From Dipteris shenzhenensis (Eukaryota; Polypodiophyta; Polypodiopsida; Gleicheniales): DNA of 64,000 nucleotides. Each line of letters starts with the position of its first letter. Position 1 is the stretch's first letter. The position numbers and the translations under genes are program-made. This document shows, piece after piece, positions 46,637 through 58,779 of this stretch. Where the stretch lies: assembly GCA_047967505.1 (NCBI GenBank), contig CM106540.1; one strand, given 5' to 3'. Under the pieces are notes generated by a model. The model did not search any database and was not told the DNA's origin. It saw nothing but the letters and a program-made list of their open reading frames with translations.

Positions 46637-48123
46637 TCACCTTCTTGCCATATGACTCATGCAGCTATTGAACTTGTACAGACCCATTGCTACGTTCCTT
46701 GATGACTTTGTATGGACCGGTCCATAGTGGAAGGAACTTTTTATCCATTTGGTGGTCCAATCTGTTATCAAAGCATAGCACAACATCCCCCTCAGCAAAG
46801 TGTCTTTCCCATCCCTTACGAATCTTAGCATCAAGCGGGCCTTTTGTCGATTCTTTTGGATCTTTGTTTGATGTAGTGCAAGGCATCGAGTTTTATCTAA
46901 CTTCTCAAGTTGTACCAACTTGGCCTCTACATGTTCATCTTCTGTCATCCTCTATTCTTGTGCCAATATCAAGGCCAGAATCTTTATCTCTAGTGGTAAA
47001 ACTGCCTCAGTATCGTACACTAACTCAAAAGGAGTGTGACTTATAGACGTTTTATGGGTGATGTTGTAAGCCTACACGGCTTCAGTGACCTTGTGATCCC
47101 ACTAGCTCCTGTTCCCTGTGGCCATTTTTCCGATGGATTTACAAAGGAGGCTGTTGGTCCGCTCTGTTTGTCCCATGGATGTTGGGGATAAAGATGCTAG
47201 AAGTGCAATGATCATTACCCATGTGATCCATGAGCAACTCCACTGCTTCATTTAAGAATGGACTCCCATGGTCAGATACTATTTCCATGGGTGTCCCAAA
47301 CCTTGTGCGGATACATTCAAATATGAAATTTGAAACTACCTTACCATTTGCAGGAGGGAGGGCGATAGCTTTAGCCCACTTAGTGACATACTGAGTGGCT
47401 ATCAAAAGATACTTCTTTTTGCAGGCAGTCATGGGCAAGGGTCCGGACAAAATCTATTCCCCACTTCTGAAACGGACGGATGGACATCACTAGATGATGT
47501 TGCCCAGGACGCAAATCCTTCCTACCAAAGAATTGGCATGGTTCACAAGTTTTGCAATACATAGTGACATCCTTGAACAAGGTCGGCTGATAGTACCCAG
47601 CATGTAAAATCTTCTTAGCTGTATAGTCACCAGCATAATGGCCTCCACAAAATCCATCATGATAATGCTTCAATACCTTAGGTACTTCATTTGCATCAAT
47701 GGCCTGTCTTAGTACCCCATCCATGCCTTGACGGTACAAAACCCCATCAAAGAGAGTGTAGTGCCTACTGTCTCTTCAGATCTTCTTTCTCTCATAGCTA
47801 GTACTTTTCGGAGAAAAGGAGAAAGCGGTTAGAAACCTATAGATACCACCATACCATGGATCCCCAACTTCTATGGCTGCTACAAGGGTTACATCGAGGC
47901 ACTCCTCTAAATCAATCAAAGCATTCTTAAAATTGGAACAACCCCCCTTTACAATTTTGAAAGAAAAATCATTTTCTTGTAGAACTACCAACCATTTGGC
48001 CAACTGGCCCATGGGATTTGGTGATTGAAGAACCTGTTTTGCAAGACCATTGCTAGAGATTATAATGAAGGACTTTCTAGCCACATAATGCTTAAATTTC
48101 TCAATGCAGAACACCAAAGACAA
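46637..48123 (-). pseudogene. Gypsy copy B RNase H end and integrase
   Basis: In sense order: LAKQVLQSPNPMGQLAKWLV and the linker (47776-48123); the zinc-binding domain with HYHDGFCGGHYAGDYTAKKI and CKTCEPCQF (47520-47690); and the core with D in KWGIDFVRT (about 47450), D in IVSDHGSPFLNEAVELL (about 47250) and, after a frameshift, GQTERTNSLL carrying the Glu (about 47145-47180). The C-terminal domain at 46637-46948 reads DNRLDHQMDKKFLPLWTGPY and VIKERSNGSVQVQ. The usual TDYVTKW segment reads ATQYVTKW. Two or more shifts break it. Confidence 0.85.
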
Positions 48124-48150
48124 GGCATGCTTGTCAACCTCAGAGTAGCG

Positions 48151-49678
48151 TCATTCACTTTCGAGCAATTGTTGAGAAGCAAATCGGATGGGATACATGA
48201 ACCCATCCTCCGCTTGCTGGAGAAGAATACCCATTGCCAGAGTGTGCTCACCAAACCCAAGATTGATATAGAAAGTCTTTGACCAATCAAGATTGCGTAG
48301 AATGGATTCTGAAGCTAGAGCACTCTTGATTTGTACAAACCCATGATCACAATCCTCATCCCAAGAGAAATCAACTCCATCTTTTAATAGCGTAGTCATG
48401 GGTCGCGTCAAAGTAGCATATTGATCAATGAAGCAGTGATAGTATCCTGCTAGATTGACAAATGAGCATACCTGACGTTTGGTTGTTGGTGGGGAGAGCT
48501 TGAGGATAGCTTTTACCTTCTCGAGGTTAGGCTTGACACCCTCGGATGAGACAATATGTCCCAGTAACCTCCCTTGAGTGGCTCCAATGGTGCATTTATC
48601 AGGGTTGAGGCTGCCATTTGCATCATTGACCCTTTGGAAGGCCAACCTAACCTTCATGACATGCTCCTTCTGTGCCGAGAATATATAAAAATCATCTAAA
48701 AACACCTCCAAGAAAACCCCCAAATAAGGAGCAAACACCATCTGCATAAATCTTTGAAAGGTAGCAGGAACATTGGTGACCAAATGGCATTACTTTGAAT
48801 GCAAACGTCCCCTAGGGTGCGGCAAATATGGTTTTAAGCACATCCTCCTTAGCAATTCCAATTTGATAAAACCCGGAGTAACCATCACAGAAAGTATACA
48901 TCTCATGACCACTTACCTTCTCAAGAATGAGGTCTTGAAAGGGCAGAGGATGATGGTCCCTCTTGGTGGCCGCATTGAGTTTCTTATAATCGATGCAGAC
49001 CTGCCGCGTATGGTTTTTCTTTGGGGTGACTACCACTGGTGAAACCCATTCGGTATTGTGGACCAGAATAATAAACCCAACTTCTACAAGCTTCCAAAAC
49101 TTTGAGCACAAAGCGTCGGTCTGTAGGGGCCCTAACCTCTGATACTTCTGAGCCACTGGCTTAACATCAGGCTTCAGCTCTATCTTGTGTTCTATGGTAG
49201 TCACATGGCGAAGGTGGTGGTAACTAGTTGCAAAGAGGTCAGGGAAACCTTTCAACATTTCTAGGAACTCGTCTTTCTCACTCGGAGTGAGGTCTGGGGA
49301 AAGCATAGATTCAAGCTGTTGAGGACTAGTTGTTACCTTTTCCACGGGCGGTGGGGTTGGAGACACCCCCATCATGTAAACTTCTTCTTCTAAAAACTCC
49401 TCCCCCCTGTCTGAATCTTCCATTTTTTCAGACACCGAGGATGAGCGAGTATCACTGTCTTTCTCCTCTTCTTCTTCTGGCTCAGTGGCACCTGGTTGCA
49501 CTAGGATCTTCTCCTTTGAAGCATCAAAAGACATGTGTCCTGTCTTCCAATAGCTAACTGCATCACCCTTTCTCAACCAAGATCTCCCAAGTATGGCTGG
49601 GTAACTCATGCTTGTATCTTCAATGTCCACTACATAGAAATTGACGGTGGTGGTCAACCCATTGACAGTGATGGGCAA
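48151..49678 (-). pseudogene. Gypsy copy B protease end, RT and RNase H
   Basis: The 288-codon frame 48812-49678 contains the protease end (PAILGRSWLRKGDAVSYWKT), an acidic linker and the RT start (VCIDYKKLNAATKRDHHPLP, ETYTF-like GHEMYTFCDGYSGFYQIGIA). The next frame, 48151-48783, has RT with VFLEVFLDDFYIFSAQ, the catalytic LDD box, and LNPDKCTIGATQGRLLGHIV, then RNase H (FYINLGFGEHTLAMGILLQQ). One frameshift near 48800 separates them. This pol was open for most of its length. Confidence 0.9.
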
Positions 49679-49679
49679 A

Positions 49680-51440
49680 TCCTCAATGACTCCTAGGGTG
49701 GCGAGTCATCGACCATCTGCTACCTTGATTCGACTGGAGGAATGCCTTGTGCATTTCAAATTCAACTTCTTCATGATACGAGGCACCATGATATTACATG
49801 CAGCTCCCCCATCAACACACACACTTTTGATACAGCAATTATTTATGTTGACATCTACTGTATGCGGGTGCCGATCAACTTCTTTAGAGATAGAAGAAAT
49901 CTCTTCTACCTTCCCCTTTTTCTTGCTCCTCCTTGTTGAGATCTCTTGCTATAGCTCACGTCTCACCTTAGGGCTTAATGCTATCAGTTGAGAAAGTGTG
50001 ATGCTCAAAGACAGATGAGCAAGGTCCTGAACAACCGAATAGTCTTCTTTCCCTGAGCCAATAGGAAAGTCTAAGGGCGACCACTTACTCCTACGAGATC
50101 TTTTAGTCTTCTCTATTGGTGGGTTTGCCATCTCAACATCTGAGGGCTCTGAGAAGGACACCTTCTTCCTAGGGTGGCCCGGTGGTCCACGGATTGGAGA
50201 GGGGTCCGAGGTGGTACAACTTCTCTTCCCGAGGTCAAGGATCTCTACGTCAGAATCCTCGATGCCTAATTCACTTAGAAGATTCACCCTTGGAATATTG
50301 GGACATTTTGTGCGATAATGACCCTTCTGGTGGCACTCGTAGCATACAACATTGGCACATTCTCTTGGAGGGCGATTGGCTTGATTTTTTATGCCCACCA
50401 TCTCAAGTTGAAGATCATTCAGGGCCTTGGCTAGGTCATTGATTCTGGATTCTTTAGCAGAAGGGGCTGGGGGAGTAGGAAGGAGGAGCGCTCGTGGGCG
50501 AGGCTGGGAAAATCTTCCAGGCGAAGGGTAAGGATATACACCTTGTTGAGAATAAGCATCTAAGGGAGGACCATACATTTCAGGTGGAGGCAATGGATAC
50601 ATTCCTGATGGGGGGTGGGGGTATGCCCCTGAGTTGACACCCCAGGTAGTTGTTGCAAGAATTGAGGGGGTTGCGGAGGGACAATCGTCTTCTTTGAAGC
50701 GGGGTTAGATTGAACTTTATCAAACTTTTGAGCAATCTCTTGTGCTCGCACCATGGTCTCTGGATTCTCCCATTTAAGCTTGAGGTGGAATTCATCACTT
50801 GCTCCTGCTACAAGGTAGCCCAGCACATGCTGAGTCATTCCAGTTCGAAATCCGATGTCCTCCTTTTGTGTGGCAATTAAATGGTCCAAGAGCACGGTCA
50901 CCGATCCACATATCCACGCGTCGTCTCACCTTCTGACTGCTTCAGGTTTGGCACCTGCAAGTACACATTCTCTAGCTCCTCTTCTTTGCCGAAAAACTTG
51001 ATCATAGCTACTATCAACCTCGGCTAACTTTGGCGAACGTCTTCGGCCTGCTTCTCATACCACAACTTAAGCCAAACCCTCTAGAAATGTGGGGAGAACC
51101 AACAACCATCTATCTTCATTAAGAAAGTTTAGAGAAACACAACGGCGCTTGAAGGCCACAAGATACTCATTTGGATTTTCTTTAACCCAACCACAGAACA
51201 CAGAATGTCAGCCATGCTTGGAAAATGGAAAAGAGAGAGGCAAAATGAGGCTTATCTATTGGCAAACGATGGAAACAGGTAGCTTGAACTCAAAATCATG
51301 TGAAGATACATCCACAAAGCATACATAGGCAGGATAGGGTGTGACTGGTGTATTGTGAATTGCTATACGAGAAGAATCTTCAGCATAGAATAGCTCATAG
51401 ACAATCTTAAAAGGACCAACCCTCATTAGTCGAGGCATGA
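49680..51440 (-). pseudogene. Gypsy copy B gag and protease start
   Basis: The protease site VDGGAACNIMVPRIMKKLNL lies near 49770-49830. Upstream in sense, frame 49949-50602 (217 codons) has a Pro-rich start, the coil AKALNDLQLEMVGIKNQANR and a perfect zinc knuckle, CYECHQKGHYRTKC (about 50305-50346, CX2CX4HX4C). Frame 50560-50901 has the capsid region (MTQHVLGYLVAGASDEFHLK, RAQEIAQKFDKVQ). Pieces at 51090-51200 (CGWVKENPNEYLVAFKRRCV) and 51256-51438 give the gag N-terminal half. Gag coats the genomic RNA. Frames change at least four times. Confidence 0.82.
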
Positions 51441-51610
51441 TATTGCATCCATCTTATAGGCGAGGGTTAGAGACACGGCGTTGCATGAGGTTGTTCATCA
51501 AGGCAAACAAGAATGCCATGACAAATGTCAATAGTTGGAGAGCTTGCACATCACCTTAAGCGTCTTCCAGTTCTTGTAGTTGCCATGCTATTTCTTCAAG
51601 GGGTGTGCGA

Positions 51611-52225
51611 TTAGGCATCCTTCTTTTGAGCAATGTCCTTAAGGATCTTTTTGATGATGTTCCAAAGTCGGCGGTAAACTCGTATCAAATATGCCCAACA
51701 CTTAGTTTCATGATAACCACAACCTTTGCATTCTTTACAAATGATCGCACTCATTCGTGGCTTGCGGCTTTGTTGGGGCGATGCTTCCACTTGTTTCATG
51801 CGTGATTGAAGTACAAGCTTCACGTGCTAAGAAATCAGCAACTAAATTTTGAGCTCGAGGGATATGCTAAATTTTTACCTCTTCAAATTGTTTGCAAAGT
51901 TCCAATGCTTGTTGTTGTCATGGAACCAAGCCTTCGCTCCGCACCTTCCACTAACTTATTCACACACAAGTTGAGAATCTCCTCGCACCTCAAGTTGCTT
52001 GATGTGATGTTCTTGTGCCTTTTGTAGCCCAAAAATGAGTGCCGAGTACTCAGCTTGGTTGCAACAAGCACTTGCAGGTGCAGACTTGCTATAACAATAC
52101 ACCTCACCCCCCGGTGAAGTGAGCTCCACACCCACACTAGCAGGCTTGGTCGAAGGTTTGTATGCTCCGTCAAATTGAAGGATCCAAGATGTCATTACAC
52201 CAAAACTAAAATCTAGACATCCCAA
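51611..52225 (-). pseudogene. RNase H (RVT_3 type) domain plus Cys/His motif upstream of Gypsy gag
   Basis: The minus frame 51956-52225 (89 codons) reads WILQFDGAYKPSTKPASVGV, then CCNQAEYSALIFGLQKAQEH and LEVRGDSQLVCE. The D, E and D catalytic residues of an archaeal-type RNase H, as found in some plant Gypsy elements, are all present. After a shift, 51611-51823 carries CKECKGCGYHETKC, a knuckle-like CX2CX4HX4C. This lies just 5' of gag in the sense direction, an odd place for RNase H. It may be the 3' end of another element abutting copy B, or an extra 5' frame of copy B. Confidence 0.65.
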
Positions 52226-53930
52226 GTTTCTCAGTAATCCAAGATAGGTAGAAGGAGAGGGTGGGGAGAATTCAATACTTGAGCAAGACGTTCAGCACCA
52301 AACAAACTTACTATCCTTTGTTGATAGTTTATCTCTTTCGACAAAAAATAATTACAACATGAAGCTTAAAATGTGACGCAAAGTGTTGATTAGGTACAAA
52401 GGGATTCCTTGGTCGAAACATCACCAACCATAGCTGAGCCCTAGAAACCTTTGTAGTGAGGTTGAGAAAAAATCATTCAAGACGAGCTTATCCACATGAA
52501 TTAACAAGTAGATGCGCCAAATCTCACCCCAAGCTTGTGGCATGTTAATTTATTATTTTCAAATGATATGTGCACTTCTTTAAATGATATAGTATAGTTA
52601 TCATTGATTGGATGAACTATTGAGTGCTCCATTTTCTCCATTTTTGATCATGTGAGCACATTTTGTAAGGTCGTGATGGCATAATTGTCTCATTTTTCTA
52701 TTCAAAGGAAGGTTTTGTGCGTGTGTATGTGTGTGTGTGCACGCGCACATTCGTGTGTAACTAATGAGATAAATTACATTACCAATTAGAAAAAACGAAG
52801 TTTCATTTTGGCATATGTAGTGTTTCCAAAATTTGAAATATTCATTCATATAACAAAAGGTATATTATTACTTTATGTAAATATTTATGAGTTATTATAA
52901 ATTGAAGATACAAACTTTTCAAGTAAAGATTTAAGGAAAGAGGTGCCATTTTATGCATGTTTGAATATAGAAAGATTAGATAATGGCAATCGTGGAATCT
53001 TTGTGGGTGAAAGGAGAAGAGAAATGGCATGATGATCATCATTTTTGTTACATCATAGAGACCACTCAAAAATTTGACTAATAACTCATGCTGCAAACTA
53101 CTGTATAGGTCGATTAGACAATATATTATTGGTTTGTTCTCACTAGTCATAATATACATGAACTTAGGATGGAAAACATATAGTGGACGACTTTGATATC
53201 TAGAAGAGTTTGGTCCATGATGTCACTTTTATTCAGATAGACATTTTATTATGGGTTTTCTCTCACTAGTCATACAATATGAGAAATTAAGATGGAAATC
53301 TCGATAGTGGGAAGATGTTGAAGGCACTAGTGAAAAAAGCCAACATAGTAGAAAAGTGCTTTGAAGTTGAGGGAATCACATACTATAAAGTGCAAAAGCC
53401 CTTCGATGTTAGATGCAATAGGGATTACAAATTGATTGAATAAAGAGAGCAACATCAAGAATGATTCCACAAAGGACCACAAAATGACATCTTATTTACA
53501 AGAGGGGTTTGAAACATTGCATATATTCCTCCTCCAGCTCACCTTAGTGGAGACAATTGAGCCATTGCTTTAGCAAAGTTTTCTATACCTTGATGCTCAT
53601 TTCAGCCTTGTGAATAACGTAGCATTCTTTTGAGAACAAAGAATATAATGCAAAATAAAGAAATAGACTTCATAGATGTTTGCATTCTTTCAACAATAGA
53701 AAATAAAATTGTAGGGTTTAAAAACATTTAGAACTTATATTGAAGCTTTCTTGTTATGTTGCACTAAAATATGTATTATAGTAGTTGCACTCCGCTATTA
53801 AAATCTATGGTGCACAAGCTTAAATCTAGGGACGGGGGTTGAGAAGACTACAACTTACAAAAGCTCACATTGGTAGCAAGGTGCAATTACTTACAAAAGT
53901 ATTGATAGAAAGGTATTTATGATGCTACAC
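52226..53930. other. AT-rich spacer, no gene seen
   Basis: Short frames on the minus strand (52601-52849, 52842-53159) have no domains. A GT-rich microsatellite (GTGTGTATGTGTGTGTGTGC) is near 52720-52742. There is no LTR matching copy B, which would be expected here if copy B were complete. Confidence 0.5.
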
Positions 53931-53933
53931 TAT

Positions 53934-54717
53934 GGAATATGGAGAAATAGTCACTTCTACATTGAAATTGGTTTTGGCGCGAGTGGTGCAATGTAAAAAT
54001 TGTAGACTTATATACTTTATGTATGGAACATGATTCATAATAGCAATAAGTGAGCCTTTTTACACAATGAAAAAGTCACTTGTCCATTTTTAGTTATTTT
54101 GCCTTTCAAAGAGATATATATTTCTAGTCTTCAAGCTAACCAACCATCATGGAAGATTGAGTGGAGGACAACATTACTTACCACAAGCTTGTTTGGAAAC
54201 CAAAGGGGCCAACAAAGAATATTCCAATCATAATAATTTTCTCTACTGCATACATTCATAAAGGTTTCGTGGTTAAAGCATTTCTCCCCCACTACTTGCA
54301 TTATTAGTTAAGAATGGAGCCATTGGAATATGGAGAAATAGTCACTTCTACATTGAAATTGCTTTTGGTGCCAGTGGTGCAATGTAAAAATTGCAGACTT
54401 ATATACTTTATGTATGGAACATGATTCATAATAGCAATAAGTGAACCTTTTTACACAATGAAAAAGTCTCTTGTCCATTTTTAGTTATTTTGCCTTTGAA
54501 AGAGAAATATTTTTTTAGTCTTCAAGTTAACCAACCATCATGGAAGATTGAGTGGAGGACAACATTACTTACCACAAGCTTGTTTGGGAACCAAAGGGGC
54601 CAACAAAGAATATTCCAATCATAATAATTTTCTCTACTGCATACATTCATAAAGGTTTCGTGGTTAAAGCATTTCTCCCCCACTACTTGCATTATTGGTT
54701 AAGAATGGAGCCATTTG
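53934..54717. repeat. 392-bp tandem duplication, two copies
   Basis: Copies start GGAATATGGAGAAATAGTCAC at 53934 and 54326 and end AAGAATGGAGCCATT. They are nearly identical, with a few substitutions (for example GGCGCGAG versus GGTGCCAG). A 74-codon frame in the second copy (54552-54776) is open by chance; the same frame is broken in the first by a TAG in 'ATTATTAG'. Confidence 0.95.
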
Positions 54718-55895
54718 TAGATGCAATTGATCTCAAGGTTGCCATGCTTTTAAAATGTATGCATCGTGTGAGTTAAAAAAGAGAGATATTTATAACATGC
54801 ATTATACATTCTATTGAGAGGGAGACTTTATGAGGCCTCCTCCAAAGTTTGTATGTAGTTGGGATATTATAAATTAGAACGTTAAATGTATACATTTGTT
54901 AGCTTTTATATATTGGAATAATGTTGATGGACAAATGGAAATAAGTGTGTCGGTATACTTAGGCTTTGAAAAGCCAAATGCTTAGGAAAGAAGCGTTGCA
55001 AATTTTTGAATGTCGCCCAAGATGAATGGAAGAAAAACCAAAGGATTTGCTTCATCATAAGCTATTTGTAAATAAAGCTTGTGCTGCTTTGTGCAATCAT
55101 ATGAGGCAACTTAAGGAGATGATCGAGGGATTAACAATCTATTAGCTGATTTTAAGGCATGAAAATTTGTTTAATAGCACGAGCTTCCTTTAAAAGCATT
55201 GTTAGGTCATTGAGCCATAGTTACATATTCCTTTCCAAACCATGATTGGCACTAAACATGGTACCTATTAATACAAATGAGATTTTTCGTTATCAACAAA
55301 GGTGAAAGTTTGATAGAATACTCCTACCTTGCTCAAGCATCTCTCGTTGGCTAGAGTAGGCAACACCAAAGTGGGGCTCTTAACTTCATATGTGGGTCAA
55401 ACTTGTTTTATTTAGTAATCATTTAAGTCCAAATGGCTTCCCTTCCCATCCATGCTCTATTTGGCATAAGGAGTTGGTAAATCTCATACTTCTCATATTT
55501 AGTAACCATCAAGTCTAAAGCATGCCCTTCACCACTTAGCCCTTCGAGAGTTGGTTATTGTTTACCAACAAGCATGAGGAAGGACATCTTCAATAATCAA
55601 CAAGTGTAACAATTAATGATTGTGATCATTGTGTCATCATGTGGGCAACAATGGTAGGGCAAAGGGGCCAATACTACAACATCCTACCTTTTTTGAGAGG
55701 AGGCTAGCAAGTCTTTTGAATTCTTGCAAACTAGATGCTCCCATCTATTACACAATAAAGTAAGGATATAAGTTTGAAACCTAAAATACTCATGAATGCA
55801 TGAAGTTGAAAAACATACTCACTAATATTGCTACAATAGAGGGATACTGTAGTTTTTTGTGAATGAATTCTCATATGGCTATCTCCTTAAGGGAA
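54718..55895. other. AT-rich spacer, no gene seen
   Basis: No frame with a recognisable domain. A weak internal similarity is seen between AACCATCAAGTC-type phrases near 55420 and 55510 (TTAGTAATCATTTAAGTCC / TTAGTAACCATCAAGTC), suggesting another old local duplication. Confidence 0.45.
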
Positions 55896-56215
55896 TATCC
55901 AAGGTTCAACAAAAAGGAAAATCTTGCGTTATCGCCTTAAAACCAAGGGTATGGTTTGAGTGCTGCTGGTAATTGGACTTGTGTAAGTCGTTCACTACAG
56001 GCTGACCATGGCCTTGGTATGGGCTTCTAGTGTCGCTAGAAGCAATGTGTGCTGGGCTAACTAACCTTGGCTTTTTTGGCCAACCTTTCCCTCCTCTCCT
56101 TAATTCACACATGGCCCCTTCGCCTGGTGCTCGAGGGAATCAAACGCAGGTAGCTAGCTTAGGTGGCTGAATGCCCAACCTGCATGAGCTGTCGCTACTT
56201 GTGTTGATTGGACAT
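55895..56215 (-). mobile_element. tRNA-derived SINE candidate
   Basis: On the minus strand, starting near 56215, the sequence GACAGCTCATGCAGGTTGGGC resembles a tRNA head with an A box. About 50 bases on is a good B box (GCGTTTGATTCCC, against GGTTCGANTCC). Together these form an internal RNA polymerase III promoter. A non-tRNA body of about 200 bp follows, and the right-to-left end is T-rich (TTTTCCTTTTTG near 55912), as in plant Au-type SINEs. No target duplication was confirmed, so the limits are approximate. Confidence 0.45.
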
Positions 56216-56249
56216 CTCAAAGGTTACCGCTTCTCCTCTCGTTCTCCCG

Positions 56250-56290
<41 letters not shown>

Positions 56291-56291
56291 A
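56250..56291. repeat. Compound (TC)n(AC)n microsatellite
   Basis: Eight TC steps are followed by about twelve AC steps, with further (CA)n at about 56320-56330 and (CT)n runs at 56467-56495 and 56513-56529. Confidence 0.95.
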
Positions 56292-56462
56292 TATTTTTTA
56301 AAAAGTGATGTAAAAACACACACACACACTTTTTGGCCTGCCACGAGGAGGCCAAAGTGAGAGCAACGCTCAGTAGAAGTGAAAATACATGCTTATTTTT
56401 TAATTCATTTTGGCTGCGTTTTTACGGGAGGGTGATTGGTGCATGCCCCCAACATTTTTAGC

Positions 56463-56495
<33 letters not shown>

Positions 56496-56699
56496 ATCCC
56501 TTTTAATTCGCCCTCTCTCTCTCTCTCTATCATCGCTTTCAATTCATCATCTATGCCCACTTTCTCTATTTCGATTCAAGGTAGGCGTTATGAATTATTT
56601 ATTATCATTCACCGTGTTTTTTAGTGAAAGTAAAGAAGAACGAAAAAAAAAAACACACACACACAACTAGAATTCTAGCATTGTGGAGCTTTCTTCTTT

Positions 56700-58104
56700 G
56701 CTGCTCTCCGTCAAGGTCACTGGTCGGCTGAGATTAAATCTCAGTTACCCAAAACGCCAGCCAAACCTAAACGGAAAATGATGAATTCTGCCTGGCAGCC
56801 CACCTTGACGGCCGGGAAGGGCCACTTGTGGGTGTTCCCAGTCGAAATCCGGTCGGATTCCGGCTCACGGGAAATCCTCCCGGCTTCCTCCCCGGACCAG
56901 TGCAAATCCATCGTCATTCAAATGAACCTTCTACCTTCACCAGTGCCAACTGCTTCAATCCTCTTTCAACGTCAGTCAAACGAATGATTCCTGCTCATCC
57001 ATTGGTCGTGCGGGGGACAGGGGAGAAAGCAGAAGGAATGCTCCAGAGCACGGGGCATCCAAGCTCCAATTTCCAAGGCTCCAGAGTCCTGCCTCCATGC
57101 TGGAAAGTGCAAAGGTCGCCGCCCACAAACCACAACTTATTAGCAATTTCAATCGTCCCAGTTCGCGAGAGAAACCGAGGTCCGAGATATTGGCCCATGA
57201 CCGTGCAAGATTCCCTTGCCCTTGTCGGCGTCTAGAGTAGCTGTCAACCCAATTTTCAAACTCCTGGATCATGTTGGACGCTCTGGGGTCCGTCCAATCA
57301 CTTGTTTTTGAAGCAGTTGTGTGACTTCTCTTGGGAGCTGCGCATCGTACATAATTCCCCAAGCTTCTGCCAATTTGGGAGTGTCGTTGATTGGATCTTT
57401 GCTGCGTTTGTGTACTTTTCGAACCAAAAATGCAATCGCAGCTTGGCAGACTCGAAGTTTCCCAGTTTCCAGGAGGCGAGTCTAGAAGTACCAATCTGAC
57501 TCAGTTAAATGGGGCCCTCCGCAAGTCTTCACCCGCACAGGGGCCACCAATAATCATGTGCATGTTCCAATGGAATTACGGTACAGTGCCCAGCAAGAGA
57601 CGTGGCGGAAGGCTTCTGTGCTTCAAGTCATCGGCGTTCTGGAAAATGAGAAAAAGACCTTCGAGCGCTACACCCACATTCCGCTACAAAAGAGCGTTTC
57701 TCGCGGTTGCACTTCGGGTGGTGATCGTCTGGATCCGCATCTTTCCCGTTGAAAACAAGTGTGCTGGGTTGCTAGAGATAGTCATAGGTGATTTCAATTG
57801 TCAGGATGAGAGTCTTACGTAGTGGGTAAAAACTGGAAGTTCCGAGCTGTTTTGTCTCATCTAGCTGCTTATCAGCTGCTTAGCTACCAGGTTGTTCACA
57901 TTCCGGCAGTATCTTAGTATCGCATAGCAATACACGAAGAAAGTCGGAGAGTGTCTTAAAGGGCTATGCAGTTCGTGTGTTTTGTCGTTCACTGGTCTTC
58001 ATGTACAAGAGGGATAGCAATGCATCAAAACTGTTGTTCGAAGTTGATTTAGATTCTATAGTTGACTAAATTGTGGGAAGTAACAGCCTACATTACTCCC
58101 AAGG
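56700..58104 (+). promoter_or_regulatory. CpG-richer region upstream of the 58.1-kb exon (promoter and 5' leader)
   Basis: The stretch has clearly more CpG and GC than the surrounding repeats, for example CGGTCGGATTCCGGCTCACG near 56848. In methylated plant DNA this points to a protected gene promoter. A 143-codon plus frame (57391-57822) and others on both strands are open here but overlap each other and show no domain, so I read them as leader frames, not a gene. No clear TATA box was picked out. Confidence 0.45.
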
Positions 58105-58779
58105 ATGACAGCTTTTGAAGCTGAGAAAACTGGTCAGACGGGTGCTTGGGAAGTGCCCCTTGTGGAACCAGAGGTACCAGCACACGTCTCTCGTAAGTCT
58201 CAGAAGTGTGTACCACTTTACCAACCTGAACTAAATGAGCTACCCGAAGAGGCCACTTCATCATTAGTCCCTTCACACGATATTAACAGAACACAATTTC
58301 TACAGAGAGCTAAATCTAGTAAAATTAGCCTTGCAAAGCAATTGGAGGCCACACATGGTACTGCCTTCAGACTTCTTACGGAACAAATAAATGCCCTGAA
58401 TCAGAGAAGATTAGAATCAAGCCTCAAACAACAACACGAACAGAAAAATTTATTGCACCCAAAAGCTATACTTGACGATAGTACTGTCCTTGAAAGTAGG
58501 AGATGGCAATCAGGATCAAATGGGTCTGCAAACAAAGTGAGTCAGTGCATTGCTCTGGACAATAAACAATTGGACTTTTGGATGGGTTATACAAGACACT
58601 TGGCTACACTTTTGTCAAAGAGCTTGCAGAGGGAAGATATTTTAATGAAGAGGCTGCAAGAAGCTATCGGGACAACAATGGAGTCACAACCTTTACATGA
58701 ACTTCAGCAGCTGCTGTTGAGACCTGCCAACTTCATACATTTTATTCTCAAAGATGCTCCCATAGCCATTGCTCGTGAG
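58105..58779 (+). CDS. First coding exon, possible PAS/hybrid histidine kinase N-terminus
   Basis: ATG at 58105 has A at -3, and an in-frame TAA lies 24 bases upstream, so it is the natural start. The frame is open for 225 codons to a consensus donor, CTCGTGAG/GTAAGG; read through, it would stop three codons later at TGA. The first 70 residues look disordered. A helical region follows (residues 72-120), then QLDFWMGYTRHLATLLSKSL at about 153-172, and the end reads LLRPANFIHFILKDAPIAIA. That ending resembles 'lrP..fi..iLKDAPvvigHqD', which I recall just before the PAS domain of a plant hybrid histidine kinase family. This link is from memory and not certain. No next exon is recognisable in the remaining 5.2 kb, so the intron would be longer than that. 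Confidence 0.6.

Larger units (their letters stand above)
46551..51500 (-). mobile_element. Gypsy retrotransposon copy B, internal region
   Basis: Minus-strand order is gag (about 51440-50000), protease, RT, RNase H, integrase (to 46640), polypurine tract, 3' LTR. The protein pieces are close to those of copy A (for example PITVNGLTTTVNFYVVDIED against PITINGLTTTVNFYVVDIED), so the two are one family. No 5' LTR or primer site is found to the right. This copy is longer and better preserved but still has many stops and shifts. Confidence 0.88.

Noticed and set aside
57391-57822. 143-codon plus frame upstream of the 58.1-kb exon
   Set aside because: No domain, overlapped by other frames on both strands in the same GC-rich stretch; better read as leader or promoter DNA.
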